Assembly: GCF_918797505.1 (NCBI RefSeq)
Contig: NC_092800.1
Coordinates: 35,144,263 to 35,208,262 of the forward strand
Direction: 5' to 3'
DNA: 64,000 nt
DNA from: Bemisia tabaci
Taxonomy: Eukaryota; Arthropoda; Insecta; Hemiptera; Aleyrodidae
Shown: one piece after another, positions 21,900 through 32,889 of the stretch
Layout: each line of letters begins with the position of its first letter
Position numbering within the stretch: position 1 is the first letter of the stretch
Program-made: the position numbers and the translations under genes
The notes under the pieces: model-generated
What the model saw: only the letters and a program-made list of their open reading frames with translations
Told to the model about the DNA's origin: nothing
Databases searched by the model: none

Positions 21900-22568
21900 C
21901 ACAGTGGATCGAGTCAATTAGAGAGATCGGACACGAAATTTTTTACTTAAACTGCAAATTTTGATGTTTTTTCCGTCATATTTTGAATGTTTAGGCCTTG
22001 TCTCCACGGGACGTTTTCATGGGATTTGTCCCAAGTTCGAATCGCAGGAATGAAACTTCTGGGATTTTTCCCAGTTACCGTCTCCACGGGACGGGGCTCA
22101 TACAGTCCTGCGACTAGTTTTCGCGGGAAGATAAATTGGTTAAAGTCGAGTGTTTAACCGGGATTAAAATAATAATTGCACTCAATTGACAATTAGACAC
22201 ATTATTTTAACTAAACAAACATTAACAATGTAGTAATGAATAAAATATCGCACAATTCGTTTTCACTTCTTCTTCTTCTCTCAGTGGGTCCTAGGGGTAC
22301 AAGTACCATACTTGGTACTGGGAAAAATATTGATTAAATATTGATTAACTCAATATTTTTCCCAACTTCGTAAGTGGGATTTTTCCCTGGGACAAATCTC
22401 GTGAAACGGCTCGTGGAGACAAGGCCTTAGGGGTGCGTCTAGAAGAAAATTTTACGAGAAAACCAATGGAACCACTTTCAGAATCTCAAAATTTTGTATG
22501 AACGGAGTTTTATGCGTTTAAAGTTTCCGAATTTTGTCTGACATCCTCTATTGACTCGATCCACTGTG
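21900..22568. mobile_element. Transib-like C element, split by H
   Basis: Termini CACAGTGGATCGAGTCA and TGACTCGATCCACTGTG are flanked on both sides by the perfect 5-bp CGGCG (21895-21899 and 22569-22573). This is the clearest C insertion. The H element at 21994-22426 interrupts it. Confidence 0.85.
21994..22426. mobile_element. H element, PIF/Harbinger-like MITE
   Basis: Termini GGCCTTGTCTCCACGGGACG and the complement (GTGGAGACAAGGCC) are flanked by TTA on both sides. TTA TSD with GG-initial termini is the PIF/Harbinger/Tourist pattern. It is 433 bp, non-coding, nested in a C element. Confidence 0.82.
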
Positions 22569-22811
22569 CGGCGACGCGAGGCGAAACTTGGACGAGGCTC
22601 AAAGTTGAATAACTTGGCGGGAGCCGAAGCTCCAGCTCGCCGACCGCGACCGCGCCGGGCACCGCTGACCGGCACTCGGCCACGGGCCCACGGGACGTGA
22701 GTGCATCAAATCCTGCCCGTTTTTTGAGCCCCTGAAAGCATGGTTATACAGGTATAACAGGGCTCACGTGGAATTTGAGTTACTCGGTCAGGTCGGAGGG
22801 TCGACAAAGTA
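22569..22811. other. unassigned, GC-rich left part
   Basis: No feature recognised between the C and V elements. Confidence 0.3.
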
Positions 22812-23776
22812 CGAGGTCTGTTAGATTAGAAACCGGATTTTGGTCATAACTAGCCTATTGTGCGTTCAAATTAAGTTTTTTTGATCTTTCCTGATAGCTG
22901 GAAATATACTTAAGAACGCTACGTTCACAGATTTGAAAAATCTTAATTAGCCTCGTTGGTTTGAGGCTTCAAGTACGGCAACCTCATGGGTGTTTTGCGA
23001 TTTTTATATTTGACCGAACTTGTCTCTCTTTTTTCGGTCTTGCACTAAATTTTTCAATCCACAAGGATGATTGGAGTTTCGTCTCCGTATCTTAGCCGTA
23101 CACTCAAGTATTATCACCGAAAATTATCCTATCCAAAAATGTAGGATCATTGTTAGAACGTTCAAGCAGCTACAGGTAAATTAACATTTGGTTGGATTTT
23201 GTTCAATGGACAACAATCAACGGGCAAGTGTACCTGAAACTCTATGCATGTCTACATATTCTATCAAAATTGTATGTACAGAGCTTTATTCAGAAATATT
23301 ACACTGTTCAGCAAGCTCGAAACGACCATTTTCGAGACTTTTGCCCGCACTTCTTCCACGTGACAAATGTTAGTTGCCGTTGATGGTCGATTCCCATGCT
23401 CCTCAACTTCAACGAACTCCTGACCAGTTTTGAATCGTTTTAACCCACTCAAAATAGTGAGAAAAACTCATATAATGATCTTGGTAAACATTACTTAGCA
23501 TACCAAAAGTTTCGGTACAAGGTATACCGAGCTTGAAACAAAATGTAATGTTAAATCTTTGCTCTGTCAGTGATCGGATGATGAAAATCGCAAAACGCAC
23601 CTGACTTCCTCGTATTCAAGATGACACAGAATAAACACTGATCAAAATAAACAAAATCTGTGAACGTAGCGTTCTTTAGTATGTTGTCAGCTATCAGAAA
23701 AGTCTAAGAAAACCTAATTCGAACGCACAGTAAGCTAGTTATGACCAAAATCCGGTTTCTAATCTAACAGACCTCG
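22812..23776 (-). mobile_element. V: decayed mariner-family element
   Basis: A 965-bp element has about 135-bp terminal inverted repeats beginning CGAGGTCTGTTAGATTAGAA, with TA on each side (22810-22811 and 23777-23778). The CGAGGT.TGTT-type end plus TA duplication is typical of mariner-like elements. The interior carries a broken transposase N-terminus on the minus strand (23264-23600). A full transposase would need about 1 kb, so the element is internally deleted. Confidence 0.82.
23264..23600 (-). pseudogene. mariner/Mos1-like transposase fragment
   Basis: This is the DNA-binding N-terminus of a mariner-type transposase, of the kind also found in SETMAR. Two overlapping minus-strand frames give it. 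The first (23409-23600) has LTEQRFNITFCFKLG, TETFGMLSNVY and YFEWVK, matching the usual EQR.NIKFC.KLG...TE...ML...FEW pattern. After a frameshift near 23440, the second frame (23264-23452) continues KRFKTGQEFVEVE...NRPSTAT...VRAKV, matching the KRFKEGRE.VED...GRPSTS...V..VR segment. The catalytic DD(D/E) region is absent. Similarity is judged from memory of the family; no search was run. Confidence 0.8.
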
Positions 23777-23825
23777 TATGTATGCGACTCCGCCGCAGTC
23801 TCGCTGTCCCGGGATGATGGTCGCT

Positions 23826-24489
23826 GCGGGCTGATTACTGAAACTGATGGATAAAGCTATAGACAAAGAAGACAAAAGGGATATGGAGGAATCCTTTTGG
23901 TGGAAGCGGGTGGATGCAATGGACAAAGAAGGTAGGTAATGGACTTAGTAACGGCAACCCACGAGAGACCCGATAGTTAGTCCATGCATCATTTTTTTCT
24001 TTAGTCTATACACGGAGAAAAAAACGTCGTGCGTGGGACCCGAAGTTCAGGTCATATGGATCTATGAAGTTTTCGGACTGAGCATCCGAACACTTAGGGT
24101 CCAGCTCCTGAGGTTTGGATCACACATCTGAAACTTCAGTTCTTACATGTGAAGTACTTCGGTTTTCACATCCGAAAAACTTCGGTTCTCGCATCCGAAA
24201 AACTTCGGTTCTCGCATCCGAAAAACTTCGGTTCTCACATCTGAAGTACTTCAGATGTAAGAACTGAAGTTTCAGATTTGTGATCCGAACCTCGACAGCT
24301 AGACCTGATGTGTTAATTCAGATGCTCAATCCGAAAAACAAGAGATCCGTATGACCTAAACTTCAGGTCCCACGCACGAGGTTTTTTTCTCCGTGAAGGA
24401 ACCACCCATTTCAACCAATAGGATCGCTCCATACTCCGTATGTCTTCTTTGCCTATAGCTGTGCCTATCAATTTCAATAATCAGCCCGC
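23826..24489. repeat. E-family element split by D2
   Basis: Ends GCGGGCTGATTACTGAAACT and its complement (AATAATCAGCCCGC). The D2 element at 24011-24395 interrupts the centre just after TTAGTCTATA. Confidence 0.78.
24011..24395. mobile_element. D2-family MITE nested in E
   Basis: The ends are CACGGAGAAAAAAACGTCGTG and CACGAGG + T tract + CTCCGTG. The interior is a ladder of short palindromes (CTGAAGTACTTCAG, repeated AACTTCGGTTCTCGCATCCG). The left flank is TA, the right AA. Confidence 0.8.
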
Positions 24490-25010
24490 ATTATCATGGG
24501 TGTTTTCCATTCGCGGCCAAAATAGATTTGTAGAATAGTTTTGTAGATCCCCTGATAGGGAGTACAATGTACGATTGTACCTTCTCTCTAGTTTGAACCC
24601 CGAAACGGTGTTTCCTCAACCCCTTTCAGAGGTCATTCGTCGGTCGCCATATCCCCTTCTCATTAGAAAAACGTGTCCGAGCGAGGAAAGTTCAAGCCCC
24701 CCCCCCCCACCCCTACGCACCACGCACGCGCATGACGCATCGTCGGGGCCCACAGGAACTACGGTCGGCTGTCCGGGAGTCCACCGGCCTGTCCTGTCCG
24801 CGATTGTGCGGAACGGCCGGCTCCGGCCAGCCACGCAATTTCCACGCCGTTCCTGTCAAATCGCTCGCGCTATTCCGAAATTTTACGACCGGAACCGAAT
24901 GGGGGTTCATTAAGGTAGACCCGGTAAGCGGCAATGCTGCGTGGTGTGAACGCCTGGAAACTCCCCGGAAACTGGATGTACGGTTGTCCAAGTTAAAGCG
25001 ACTATATTAG
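24490..25010. other. unassigned, GC-rich 24655-24920
   Basis: A poly-C tract is at 24698-24708. Overlapping open frames on both strands reflect GC composition; none is recognised. Confidence 0.4.
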
Positions 25011-25040
25011 GAGAGTATTGCCGTGTCCGTGCCGTTCCAG
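25011..25040 (+). repeat. possible F-end fragment
   Basis: AGGAGAGTATTGCCGTGTCC resembles the F terminus after the TATACGGG part. Too short to be certain. Confidence 0.35.
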
Positions 25041-25129
25041 GAGTGCAGAATGTTCACGATCTGGCGGGATACTCGTATATCGCGCCGGTGAATGGTGTAC
25101 AGCGTATACAATGATTACACTGTGGCATA

Positions 25130-25400
25130 GGCAACGCTGAATTTTTGTTAAAATTACTTTTACAGCGTTGATTTCCCCTCTCTGAATTTAAAAATCTAAA
25201 TTTTCGTATATATTCCCATTTTCAAAATCCTCTGTAAAGACGTCAATAGTCTGTGACGCTGAATGTCTTAAAAACTAACTAACTAATTGACTATTAATTT
25301 GTCAGATTTACTTCAATCGCACTGATTTTTGTTAAAATTACTTCAGTCGCGCTCAACTTTTGTCAAATTTACTTCGACCGCGCCGATTTGTTGTCAAAAT
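25130..25400 (+). repeat. degenerate about 36-bp tandem repeat
   Basis: Units of the form TTACTTC..TCGCGC.GA.TTTTGT.AAA occur three to four times, best at 25300-25400. Confidence 0.5.
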
Positions 25401-25500
25401 TTAGACTTACATCAGCCCGTAGATCAATCCTCTCATCATTTTTCCTCTCAAAAATTTCGTTTTGCTCCCATTTGCTGAACGCTGTTCACTAATCGATTGC

Positions 25501-25726
25501 CAGGGTGTCTACAAGTCTGGAAATAGGACTGATCTCTGAAGGGTGATCAGGAAGTACCGAGAAAGCTCGAAAGTTCCGCAAGGAGGTCCAGAACTGTTTT
25601 CATTTTCTGAGCGAGAAATTTAATTTTTTTAAATTTTCGAATTTCGTCAAATCAAGGCGCTGAAAAAGTACTTCATTTCTTGGGAAAGTACTGAATTTTG
25701 GCCAGCCTGTTTCAGTAGACCCCTTG
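25501..25726. mobile_element. K-family MITE, right end cut
   Basis: It begins CAGGGTGTCTACAAGTCTGG and ends CAGTAGACCCCTTGAG, where the terminal CACCCTG is altered next to the J element. It is shorter than other K copies (internal deletions). Confidence 0.72.
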
Positions 25727-25729
25727 AGT

Positions 25730-26011
25730 GCTGGTCACACGCTCAAATTTCCATCAATTTCCGATCAAATGGTGACTGGTGCGCACCATCTACCATCAAA
25801 TTTCTGCGGCCTGCAAAAATTTGATGGTAGATAATGGAGCTGTGGGGCTCCTCCGTCATCTGATTTCTACAAAACCGTGCTTATTTCATGCTTATTTCAA
25901 TCAACACCCTGTTTTAATTAATATTACTGATCAATCTAGATAACTCCCGACCGCCATCTTGGTCATCATTTTGATCGGAATTTGACGGAAATTTGAGCGT
26001 GTAACCAGGCC
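25730..26011. mobile_element. J fold-back element
   Basis: The inverted termini are GCTGGTCACACGCTCAAATT and AATTTGAGCGTGTAACCAGGCC, with AGT on both sides (a candidate 3-bp TSD). Subterminal ATTTCC.TCAA and ATTTGATGGTAGAT palindromes are present. GG-rich ends plus a 3-bp TSD could make it Harbinger-like. It lies at the right edge of a K copy. Confidence 0.65.
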
Positions 26012-26545
26012 AGTAGCCCCCTGAATTTGAATAGGCAACTTTGCCAAGCAGGATCGCCAAATCTCGCCAGTAATACACTATTTTCCGGAAAAGCCGGGTG
26101 ACTCACCCGGGCGACGACGGCCGAGACGGAAAGGCGGCGCGGCGGACCGGAACGCCTCGGGTGCAAGTGTTGCTAACAAGGTGTAGTAAACTCGGAGCAC
26201 ATGTCATGACCCCGCCACAAATTATTCCGACTCCGAGTGAGTGCCCCATTATCATTTCGGGCCATTCGCCGCCGTGCCCCCCCCCCCAACCCCCCGATGT
26301 CCCGAAATAATTTCGTGACCCTGAATTTCGCCCCCTGGAAATTCGAACCGGACCCCTCGTCGCGCTCCCAGGGCGTGAGTCATCCACGTCTCGGCTCAGT
26401 CTTGGACTCAATGCGGGAGTAATGAATTCGACCCCACGTATCGTATACAGGAAAATAATGGAGGCTAAAAATAATAATTCGCTTGAATAGGATTGTTGCT
26501 AGGGTACGTTTTCACCCACGCAAACAACGAGTTTGGCGCCGCCCT
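26012..26545. other. unassigned, GC-rich
   Basis: GC-rich with a C-tract near 26279-26299. Several short open frames, none recognised. Confidence 0.4.
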
Positions 26546-26740
26546 GAAGGAAGAAGGAAAAGGAGTCGAGGCTCATGAAGAAAATGAGAAGAGGAAGGGG
26601 GAAAGGAGGAGAAGAAAAGATGTAGGCGAAGGAATGGACGAATGAAGAAGAGTTGGAGTAAGGTGGGGAAGAAAGAGAGGAGAAAGAGGGGAAAAGGCGG
26701 AGTAGAGGAAGAAGATGAAGACAAATGAGAGAGGAAGAAG
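26546..26740 (+). repeat. polypurine tract
   Basis: About 195 bp of almost pure A/G on the plus strand (GAAGAGGAAGGGGGAAAGGA-like) runs up to the start of an M element. The serine/leucine-rich minus frame is a composition artefact. Confidence 0.8.
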
Positions 26741-27310
26741 CAGGGTTGCCTCAGTCAGGAAAAACCTGGAAATGTCAGGGAAAACTGGGAAATGTCAGGG
26801 AATTTTAAAAAGTCAGGGAAAACTGGGAAATGTCAGGGAATTTTAAAAAGTCAGGGAAAACTGGGAAATGTCTGGGAATTTTAAAAAATCAGCGAAAACT
26901 GGGAAATTTCAGGGAATTTTAAAAAATCCGCGAAAACTGGGAAATGTCAGGGAATTTTAAAAAGTCAGCGAAAACTGAGAAATGTCAGGGAATTTATTAA
27001 GTCAGCGAAAACTGGGAAATGTCAGGGAATTTTAAAAAGTCAGCGAAAACTGGGAAATGTCAGGGAATTTTAAAAAATCCGCGAAAACTGGGAAATGTCA
27101 GGGAATTTTAAAAAGTCAGCGAAAACTGAGAAATGTCAGGGAATTTATTAAGTCAGCGAAAACTGGGAAATGTCAGGGAATTTTAAAAAGTCAGCGAAAA
27201 CTGGGAAATGTCAGGGAATTTTAAAAAGTCAGGAAAAATTGGGAAATGTCAGGGAAAAATTAGTTAGTCACCTTTATTTGCTTTTCAGAATGAGTTTGAC
27301 GTTATTAAGG
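26741..27310 (+). mobile_element. M element with expanded minisatellite
   Basis: It starts CAGGGTTGCC like the M copy at 48297 and continues after the array with TTAGTTAGTCAC and GAGTTTGACGTT, which that copy also has near 48380 and 48645. The right terminus TGGCAACCCTG was not found here. Confidence 0.65.
26762..27255 (+). repeat. 38-bp minisatellite (about 12 units)
   Basis: The unit contains GTCAGGGAATTTTAAAAAGT, then CAG.GAAAACTGGGAAAT. Variant units (TTTATTAAGTCAGCG; AAAAAATCCGCG) recur about 151 bp apart, so a four-unit block was duplicated as a higher-order repeat. Confidence 0.9.
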
Positions 27311-29022
27311 GGTCCTATCTCTGTTGATGGTCACACTTAGCCTTTTCAACATTTTTATAGCCCGATGATTATTCAGTTACCTTGTTAAGATCTTTAAGCT
27401 CAGTTTTTCAAAATCAACAGTAGAAATTGCTCCTTCTTTTCATAGAGTAGTTATACATATTTGATCATTTACTGGGAGGAATATCGAGGGAATTATCGAT
27501 TACATTTTGATTCAATATGCTAAAATACGCACGAGAGCTTAAATGAAAAATAGCGCTCTTAGATGAGGCTTCATTTTATGGTATTTTTCCTCCTTATCCC
27601 ATTTTTTCTCGATTTCCAAATTAGTGAAAACTTGTTAAGGCTACTGTGAAATCAGCTCATTAAGGATTTTTATGTGAAGTAATAAAATTATTATCTCGTG
27701 CAAATTCTGCATTTCGAGTGGAACATTTTTTGCTAATCAAGCTGACACGATATTTCATCGCAACATCTGAAACTCGTGGATCTCAAATCAGGAGAATGCA
27801 TTTTTTTTCCTCTTCGCTTTTACTTCTCGTTTATAAAAAAGCGTAATTAAACCCTCGAAAACGCTTAATTTTCGTGGAGCTCATAAATCCTCAACGAGGT
27901 TATGAAATATGTATTAAGATAATTTTCCTTTTTACAATAGGAGTGTTGCGATTTGCATAATTATACATGTGATAGCGGCATGAAATATTCATGAGAGAAT
28001 TATCGGCAAACAGCAAACGAAAGTGAAAAATCGTATCGCCATTGTATTGAACTGGCTATCATCCTCACCTAGTAAGTGTACCGCAGTTTTGAATCTTAGT
28101 CACTGTCCAGTTTTGTTTGGCCCTTTCCCTTTTTCAAATGACATTTTTCTCGTTAAAAAAACGTTTATCTTAAGTCGGAGGGCCATACAAAATCCAGTTC
28201 ACGGTTTTTTTGATTCATAAGATTTCGAGTACGCCAAAAAGGAGGGAATGAGGGGAAAATTGTGAAATACACTCGTTCAGTGTGTGCGCAATGAATGTAT
28301 TGTCAGTTTTTCCACGATAAATCTACGTGATTAGCATTGTCTCTTTATCAATGCCACATCATCTCTAAAACCATGATGATGATACCCCAAAACCAATTAG
28401 TTGCAGGTGGCACAGTGGCACTTCACTCTCTGCCGAATAATGTTCTGAACTGAACTGAACTTTGACCGCAAAGATTAAAAAATAGGCGATCAGCACATTC
28501 AAGCGCAGTGTGCAATACGTATAATGCATATAAATTAAATCCAGCTTCTAATTTTCGAATAAAAGAATTACATGTAGATAACCCCCAAAAATTGAAAAAA
28601 TTAAACATTCACTCAAATTGCCTTGCATTCTGTGGCCTAGTTGTGTCTTCAATTCAGCAAAGTTTACTCGACTCAGATGTCTAAAGCAGTGAGCCTTGAA
28701 TTAGTCTCATCGAAAAGTAGGCTAGACAAGAATAACCAATAATTCCGTGACGGCAGTCTACGGTTACATCACGTCATCTGCTTAATCGAAATAAACGATG
28801 GCTTTGTTATCAGTCCAGCTCAGTCAGTCCGTACCGAAATATCCTTTGATATAAAGGAGATTACGTAATGGCCTATTAATGACGTCATTCGATTTCGATT
28901 TACTAAGTATCGTTCTCTCATCTGAAGTACCTTACAGGAAAAAAAATATATTAATTACAGTAGCTTTTTCAGAGGGCTTTATCACGCGTACCTGGCCCTA
29001 TCTTAAACACATTTTTTGTGGA
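27311..29022. other. unassigned AT-rich, 1.7 kb
   Basis: This is the longest stretch with no repeat shared inside the window. All open frames are under 80 codons and no domain is recognised. It could be ordinary intergenic or intronic DNA. Confidence 0.45.
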
Positions 29023-29318
29023 TAGAGTGTCTACAAGTCCGGAAAAAGTATTGATTTGTTAAGGACGGTCCAGAAGTACTGAAAAAGTGCGGCAATTTCG
29101 CAGGAAGGCCCGGAATTTTACTCACTTTTTTGTCATTTTTGTCTCAATTTGAGCGAGAATTTCATAATTTTGAAATTTTTCGAATCTCGTCAAATGGAGG
29201 TACTGAAAAAGTACTGAATCTTTCTGTTGAGGAGGTATACTGAATTTCTTGGGAATGTACCGAAAAAGTACTGTAAAAATTACTGATTTTTGGCCAGCCT
29301 GTTTTAGTAGACACCCTG
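29023..29318. mobile_element. K-family MITE
   Basis: A 296-bp copy from TAGAGTGTCTACAAGTCCGG to GTAGACACCCTG is flanked by the perfect 5-bp TSD GTGGA on both sides. This fixes the TSD length of K at 5 bp. Confidence 0.85.
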
Positions 29319-29408
29319 GTGGAAATTTGCGTTTTTTTAAATGCAAACTTCAAACCGTCATAACTTCGGTTTGACTTGAAAGTTTCTGGGCCATTTCTTT
29401 CCCAAACA

Positions 29409-29680
29409 GCGGGCCGATTATTGAAACTGATAGACAAAGCGATAGGCAAAGAAGACATAGGTAGTATAGAGCGATCCTATTGGTTGACTTGGTTGGTTCT
29501 TATAGACTAAGGAAGAAAATGATGGACTAACTGTCGGTCTTTGGTGGGTTGCCGTTAGTTAGTCCATTACCTTCCTCCTATGTCCATTGCCGCCACCCGC
29601 TTCCACCAATAGGATCCCTCCAAATCCATTTTGTCGTCTTTGTCTATAGCTTTGTCTATCCGTTTCAATAATCGGTCTGC
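29409..29680. repeat. E-family element, uninterrupted
   Basis: A 272-bp copy with GCGGGCCGATTATTGAAACT at the left and GTTTCAATAATCGGTCTGC at the right. It is the most complete E copy and useful as reference for the split ones. Confidence 0.8.
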
Positions 29681-30165
29681 TGGTCGCAGAATCATCTTCT
29701 ATGTTCTGTAACGCAAGTTTAAAGTGTTTTTGACTGAGATTTTTGTTTTCCGGGATGATCAAACGCACAATAGCTTTTTCTGAAAGCGTGTTTTTTATTT
29801 TATTTTATTTTTTTTAATGTTTGTTTGGTAGCGAGAGCGTACTGCATACTCATATTAACGGAGAACACGACTCATCGATCATATGCACCCACATTGTGCC
29901 CCATATTGCGAGTCATTCGTCGAATGATTAAGTGCAGCGGGGGCAAGCGCGTTTACAATAGCGCGAATGACATGACGGTGAAAGTGTGTCCGCAAACGCG
30001 ATAACCGTTTTAATTACTATTGGAGAGGCGCGCGGAAAAATCAAAACAGGCGCGTCGGTGGACGCCCCCCCCCCCTCCGAACGCGTCCACTTGACGCAAG
30101 AAGCATGCAGCACGGGCTTGCTGCCGGGCTGTGGGAAAGGAGTCGGATTTCGGTGGCCATAAGTC
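29681..30165. other. unassigned
   Basis: AT-rich then GC-rich, with a C-tract near 30066-30074. No feature recognised. Confidence 0.35.
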
Positions 30166-30339
30166 TAGTACTCCCATTTTCCGGAATTAGCACCAAATTT
30201 CGGAATTTTGAGATTTTCTTGAAATTTTTCCGGAACTTTTGAATTTCCTGGTGTTCCGGATCTTTTGCATTTTCCGGAACTTTCGAAAATATCTAAAAAG
30301 AATCCAGGAACTTTTGACGGACATGGAATGGGAGCTCTA
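30166..30339. mobile_element. U-family MITE, uninterrupted
   Basis: A 174-bp element has termini TAGTACTCCCATT and AATGGGAGCTCTA. Its interior carries three TTCCGGAACTTTTGAA-type phrases and GACGGACATGG. Flanks CATAAGTC and CAGACGTC match at 6 of 8. It shows how the split copy at 41616 looked before insertion. Confidence 0.75.
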
Positions 30340-31009
30340 CAGACGTCGGAAGTCAGAAGTCGGCTCAGTAGGAAACCCGCAATCAGGAAAAACTGGGAAA
30401 AGAATGAAGTTCGGCAAGCCGGGAAAAGTCAGCAAAAAAGAACAGAATGACCCAAAATCTAATGGAAAAGTACCCTTATGGAGTGTGACGTATTTTTATT
30501 CGTTGTAAAACACGGCTTTACCTTGTTTGCCTACTACATTGTAATAGTACTATACTACATAGTATAGATCTAACGCCTAATTTTCTCTTTTTTTTGCGTT
30601 TTATTTTTGACCAATTTTCGGCCGGTAAGTTGGAATTTTTTTAACCAGTGTGCGTTAAAATCCAGAAAACTGGAAATCTGAACATGGCCGGATTCAGGGG
30701 ATGGCCACATGGGCCGCGACCCATGGCGGCAAATTTTGCAATTTTTTTAAATATGGCTTTAAAGAAAAATCGGATGCAGAGAAAAAATTACAAACGAAAA
30801 AAGGTGACAAAATCTCTCATTTCCCGAGAGTGTATCTCTAATTTTGTCGTCTTTCTGTGATACAATTGACAGCACCTTCAGTTAGTCGAGTTAAGATTAA
30901 GAGAGAAACTGAACACGGAATTTGGCCTGGAACGGCGCGGCGCAGAGAGCTATGATGACGAGAACTTGAGATGAACAGAAGAAACCCACGGCGCGGCGCG
31001 GCGCGAGGG
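30340..31009. other. unassigned with X inverted-repeat arm
   Basis: The segment 30618-30672 (GTAAGTTGGAATTTTTTTAA, GTGCGTTAAAATCCAGA) is inverted at 32205-32262. A GC-rich phrase GGCCGGATTCAGGG...GGGCCGCGACCCATGG at 30683-30727 has a partial inverted counterpart near 31547-31587. Together they suggest a degraded about 1.6-kb element. Confidence 0.45.
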
Positions 31010-31275
31010 TCGGCATGTAACTCATATTAGCGCCTACAAGACTGCATGAATACTTCACGCATTGCATCAAAGATAGTGCTGTCGCTGCGCGCGGTCAGCA
31101 GCGGGCGGCGTGAAACGCGTAGCGCCTACAAGACTGCGTGAATACTTCACGCATTACGTCAAACTTAGTGCGTCCAGCAGCGGTCGGCGTGAAACGCATA
31201 GCGCATACAAGACTGTAGGAATACTTCAAGCATTGCGTCAAATACGGTGCAATCAGCGCGGCGCGGCGGAAGTTA
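31010..31275 (+). repeat. P repeat array (three divergent units)
   Basis: Three units of about 85-95 bp share AGCGC.TACAAGACTG, GAATACTTCA.GCATT and CGTCAAA, separated by GC-rich linkers (GCAGCGG.CGGCGTGAAACGC). Confidence 0.75.
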
Positions 31276-31760
31276 AAATTATTAAAGCACATTTATGTGT
31301 GTGCTTACTTAATATTTTCGTTCATTTCTTGTAAATCGAAGGCCTTGTCCAAACAGAGATAGGTTTACGAAACTTAACTTTCGCGCTAAGTTACGGGAAT
31401 TTTTGCTAGTAGTGTTGACAGGACTTTCGCAAAAAATGTGTCCAACACGAGTAAACGCGTCTTATGCACCCCTCCCCCTCCGGCACGTTCACTTGATGGT
31501 TTTTATTGATGTTTCAAAACGATTGAGAAGGGGGCAGCAAAAAACAGGCGGCCCATGGGCGGCAAGCAAGTCAATCCGGCCCTGAATCTCAATATACAGA
31601 GGGAAAAGCTCCCAGCTCGTTAGCATAAAATTCAAGAGACTTCGCTGTATTGCGGAGGGGTCCAATTAGACCCGAAACGCGTCTGCAGTTGCGTTCCTGA
31701 ATGGTCGTAACTAGTGTTGCACCAAACAGCGTATCTCTCTGAGAAAAAATTGTGCTCCTA
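31276..31760. other. unassigned
   Basis: AAGGCCTTGTCCAAACAGAG at 31340 recalls the H terminus, but no partner end follows. Confidence 0.35.
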
Positions 31761-32175
31761 CACTGGAAAAAAATCTCGGTGTATTTACTAAGAAAAGGGC
31801 AAAATTACCAAGAATTCAGGGTTCTATTTGATCCCAGTTTTTTCTTGGTAAACTTACCATTTATGGAATTTGTAATTTTACCGACAAATCTCGGTAAAAT
31901 TATTGAACTTTCTCGGTAATTTTACTGGATCTTGGTAAAAACGTCAATATTTTTTATCGACTGTGGTAGAATTACCGAAATAAAATGGCAAAGTTACCGG
32001 GAATTGATTACCAATAAAAGTGGTATTCTTACCTGAAAAAAAAACAGTAAAAATACCGGTTTTTAGGTAAGCTTACCAGTCTGTCTCTGTAAAATCACCA
32101 ATAATTGGTAAAAAAAGTGAGATGGTAAGGGTACCAACCGACCTTGTTAAAAACGTCGAGAATTTTTTTTCAGTG
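31761..32175 (+). mobile_element. B-family MITE
   Basis: A 415-bp copy, CACTGG + A tract + TCTCGGTG to T tract + CAGTG, is flanked by TA on both sides. Nearly collinear with 21269-21681. Confidence 0.87.
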
Positions 32176-32577
32176 TATGAGCTTTTTCCCCTCTTTATTG
32201 AGATTTTCCATTTCTCTGGATTTTTAACGCACGTTGGCTGAAAAAATTCCAACTTACTGTCTTACGACTCGTGCGCGTCTAACGCAATCAGTTTGTGAAT
32301 TTTGGGCCGTTCAAACTGGTTAGTCGCCGACGAACTGTGCGTCGTGTCCGAGTGATTTCACTTTTCGTTTTCCGCGGGGCCCTCGGTATTGCAAGCGACT
32401 GCAGAGCGGATCGATAGAAAATGAAATCGAAACGCATGAAAATCGTGCGCGACCGAGGTCCGTTCAGGCTCCGTTCTTCCTTTTCTCCGTGTCACGTTCA
32501 CAGCTGTATTTGTTGAAATAGAAAATTGTTTCTTCAAATCTAATGGAGAGGATTAAGATATTGTTACAGGATATGTC
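32176..32577. other. unassigned, contains X right arm
   Basis: 32205-32262 is the inverted partner of 30618-30672. The rest is unassigned. Confidence 0.4.
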
Positions 32578-32830
32578 GTCGTTTCCCGCACGAAAGAGCG
32601 TAACTCCATTCCAAGGTTGCCAAATTGACTCAACCAATTAATTTATTTCACAAAAATTCTCGCAAGCAATTTGTATCCAAAATATTTCTACTTTTTGCTT
32701 GGAATCTAGAGAATAATTAGGGAAATTTTCAGTTAGAAATGCTCAAGATTCTCTTGATAAATAGGCAATTTGCGAGGGGAAATTTGGCAACGTTGAAATG
32801 GAGTTACGTTCTTTCGCCCGGGAAACGACG
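32578..32830. mobile_element. inverted-repeat element related in layout to N
   Basis: The arms CGTCGTTTCCCGCACGAAAG and CTTTCGCCCGGGAAACGACG are followed inward by AGTTACG..CTTTCG and TTGCCAAATT. About 253 bp, like N, with the same GGTTGCCAAATT subterminal motif but different outer ends. It may be a sister family. Confidence 0.65.
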
Positions 32831-32889
32831 ATGTGCGCTCACTAGAAATATGCTTTAGAGAAATCGCTGTTACAATCAAAGGAATGTCG

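Noticed and set aside
26762..27255. Possible CRISPR-like regular array
   Set aside because: Units are directly adjacent, without unique spacers, in a eukaryotic transposon. It is a minisatellite.
31340..31430. Second H (Harbinger-like) copy starting AAGGCCTTGTCC
   Set aside because: Only about 14 bp match, and no right end or TTA flank was found.
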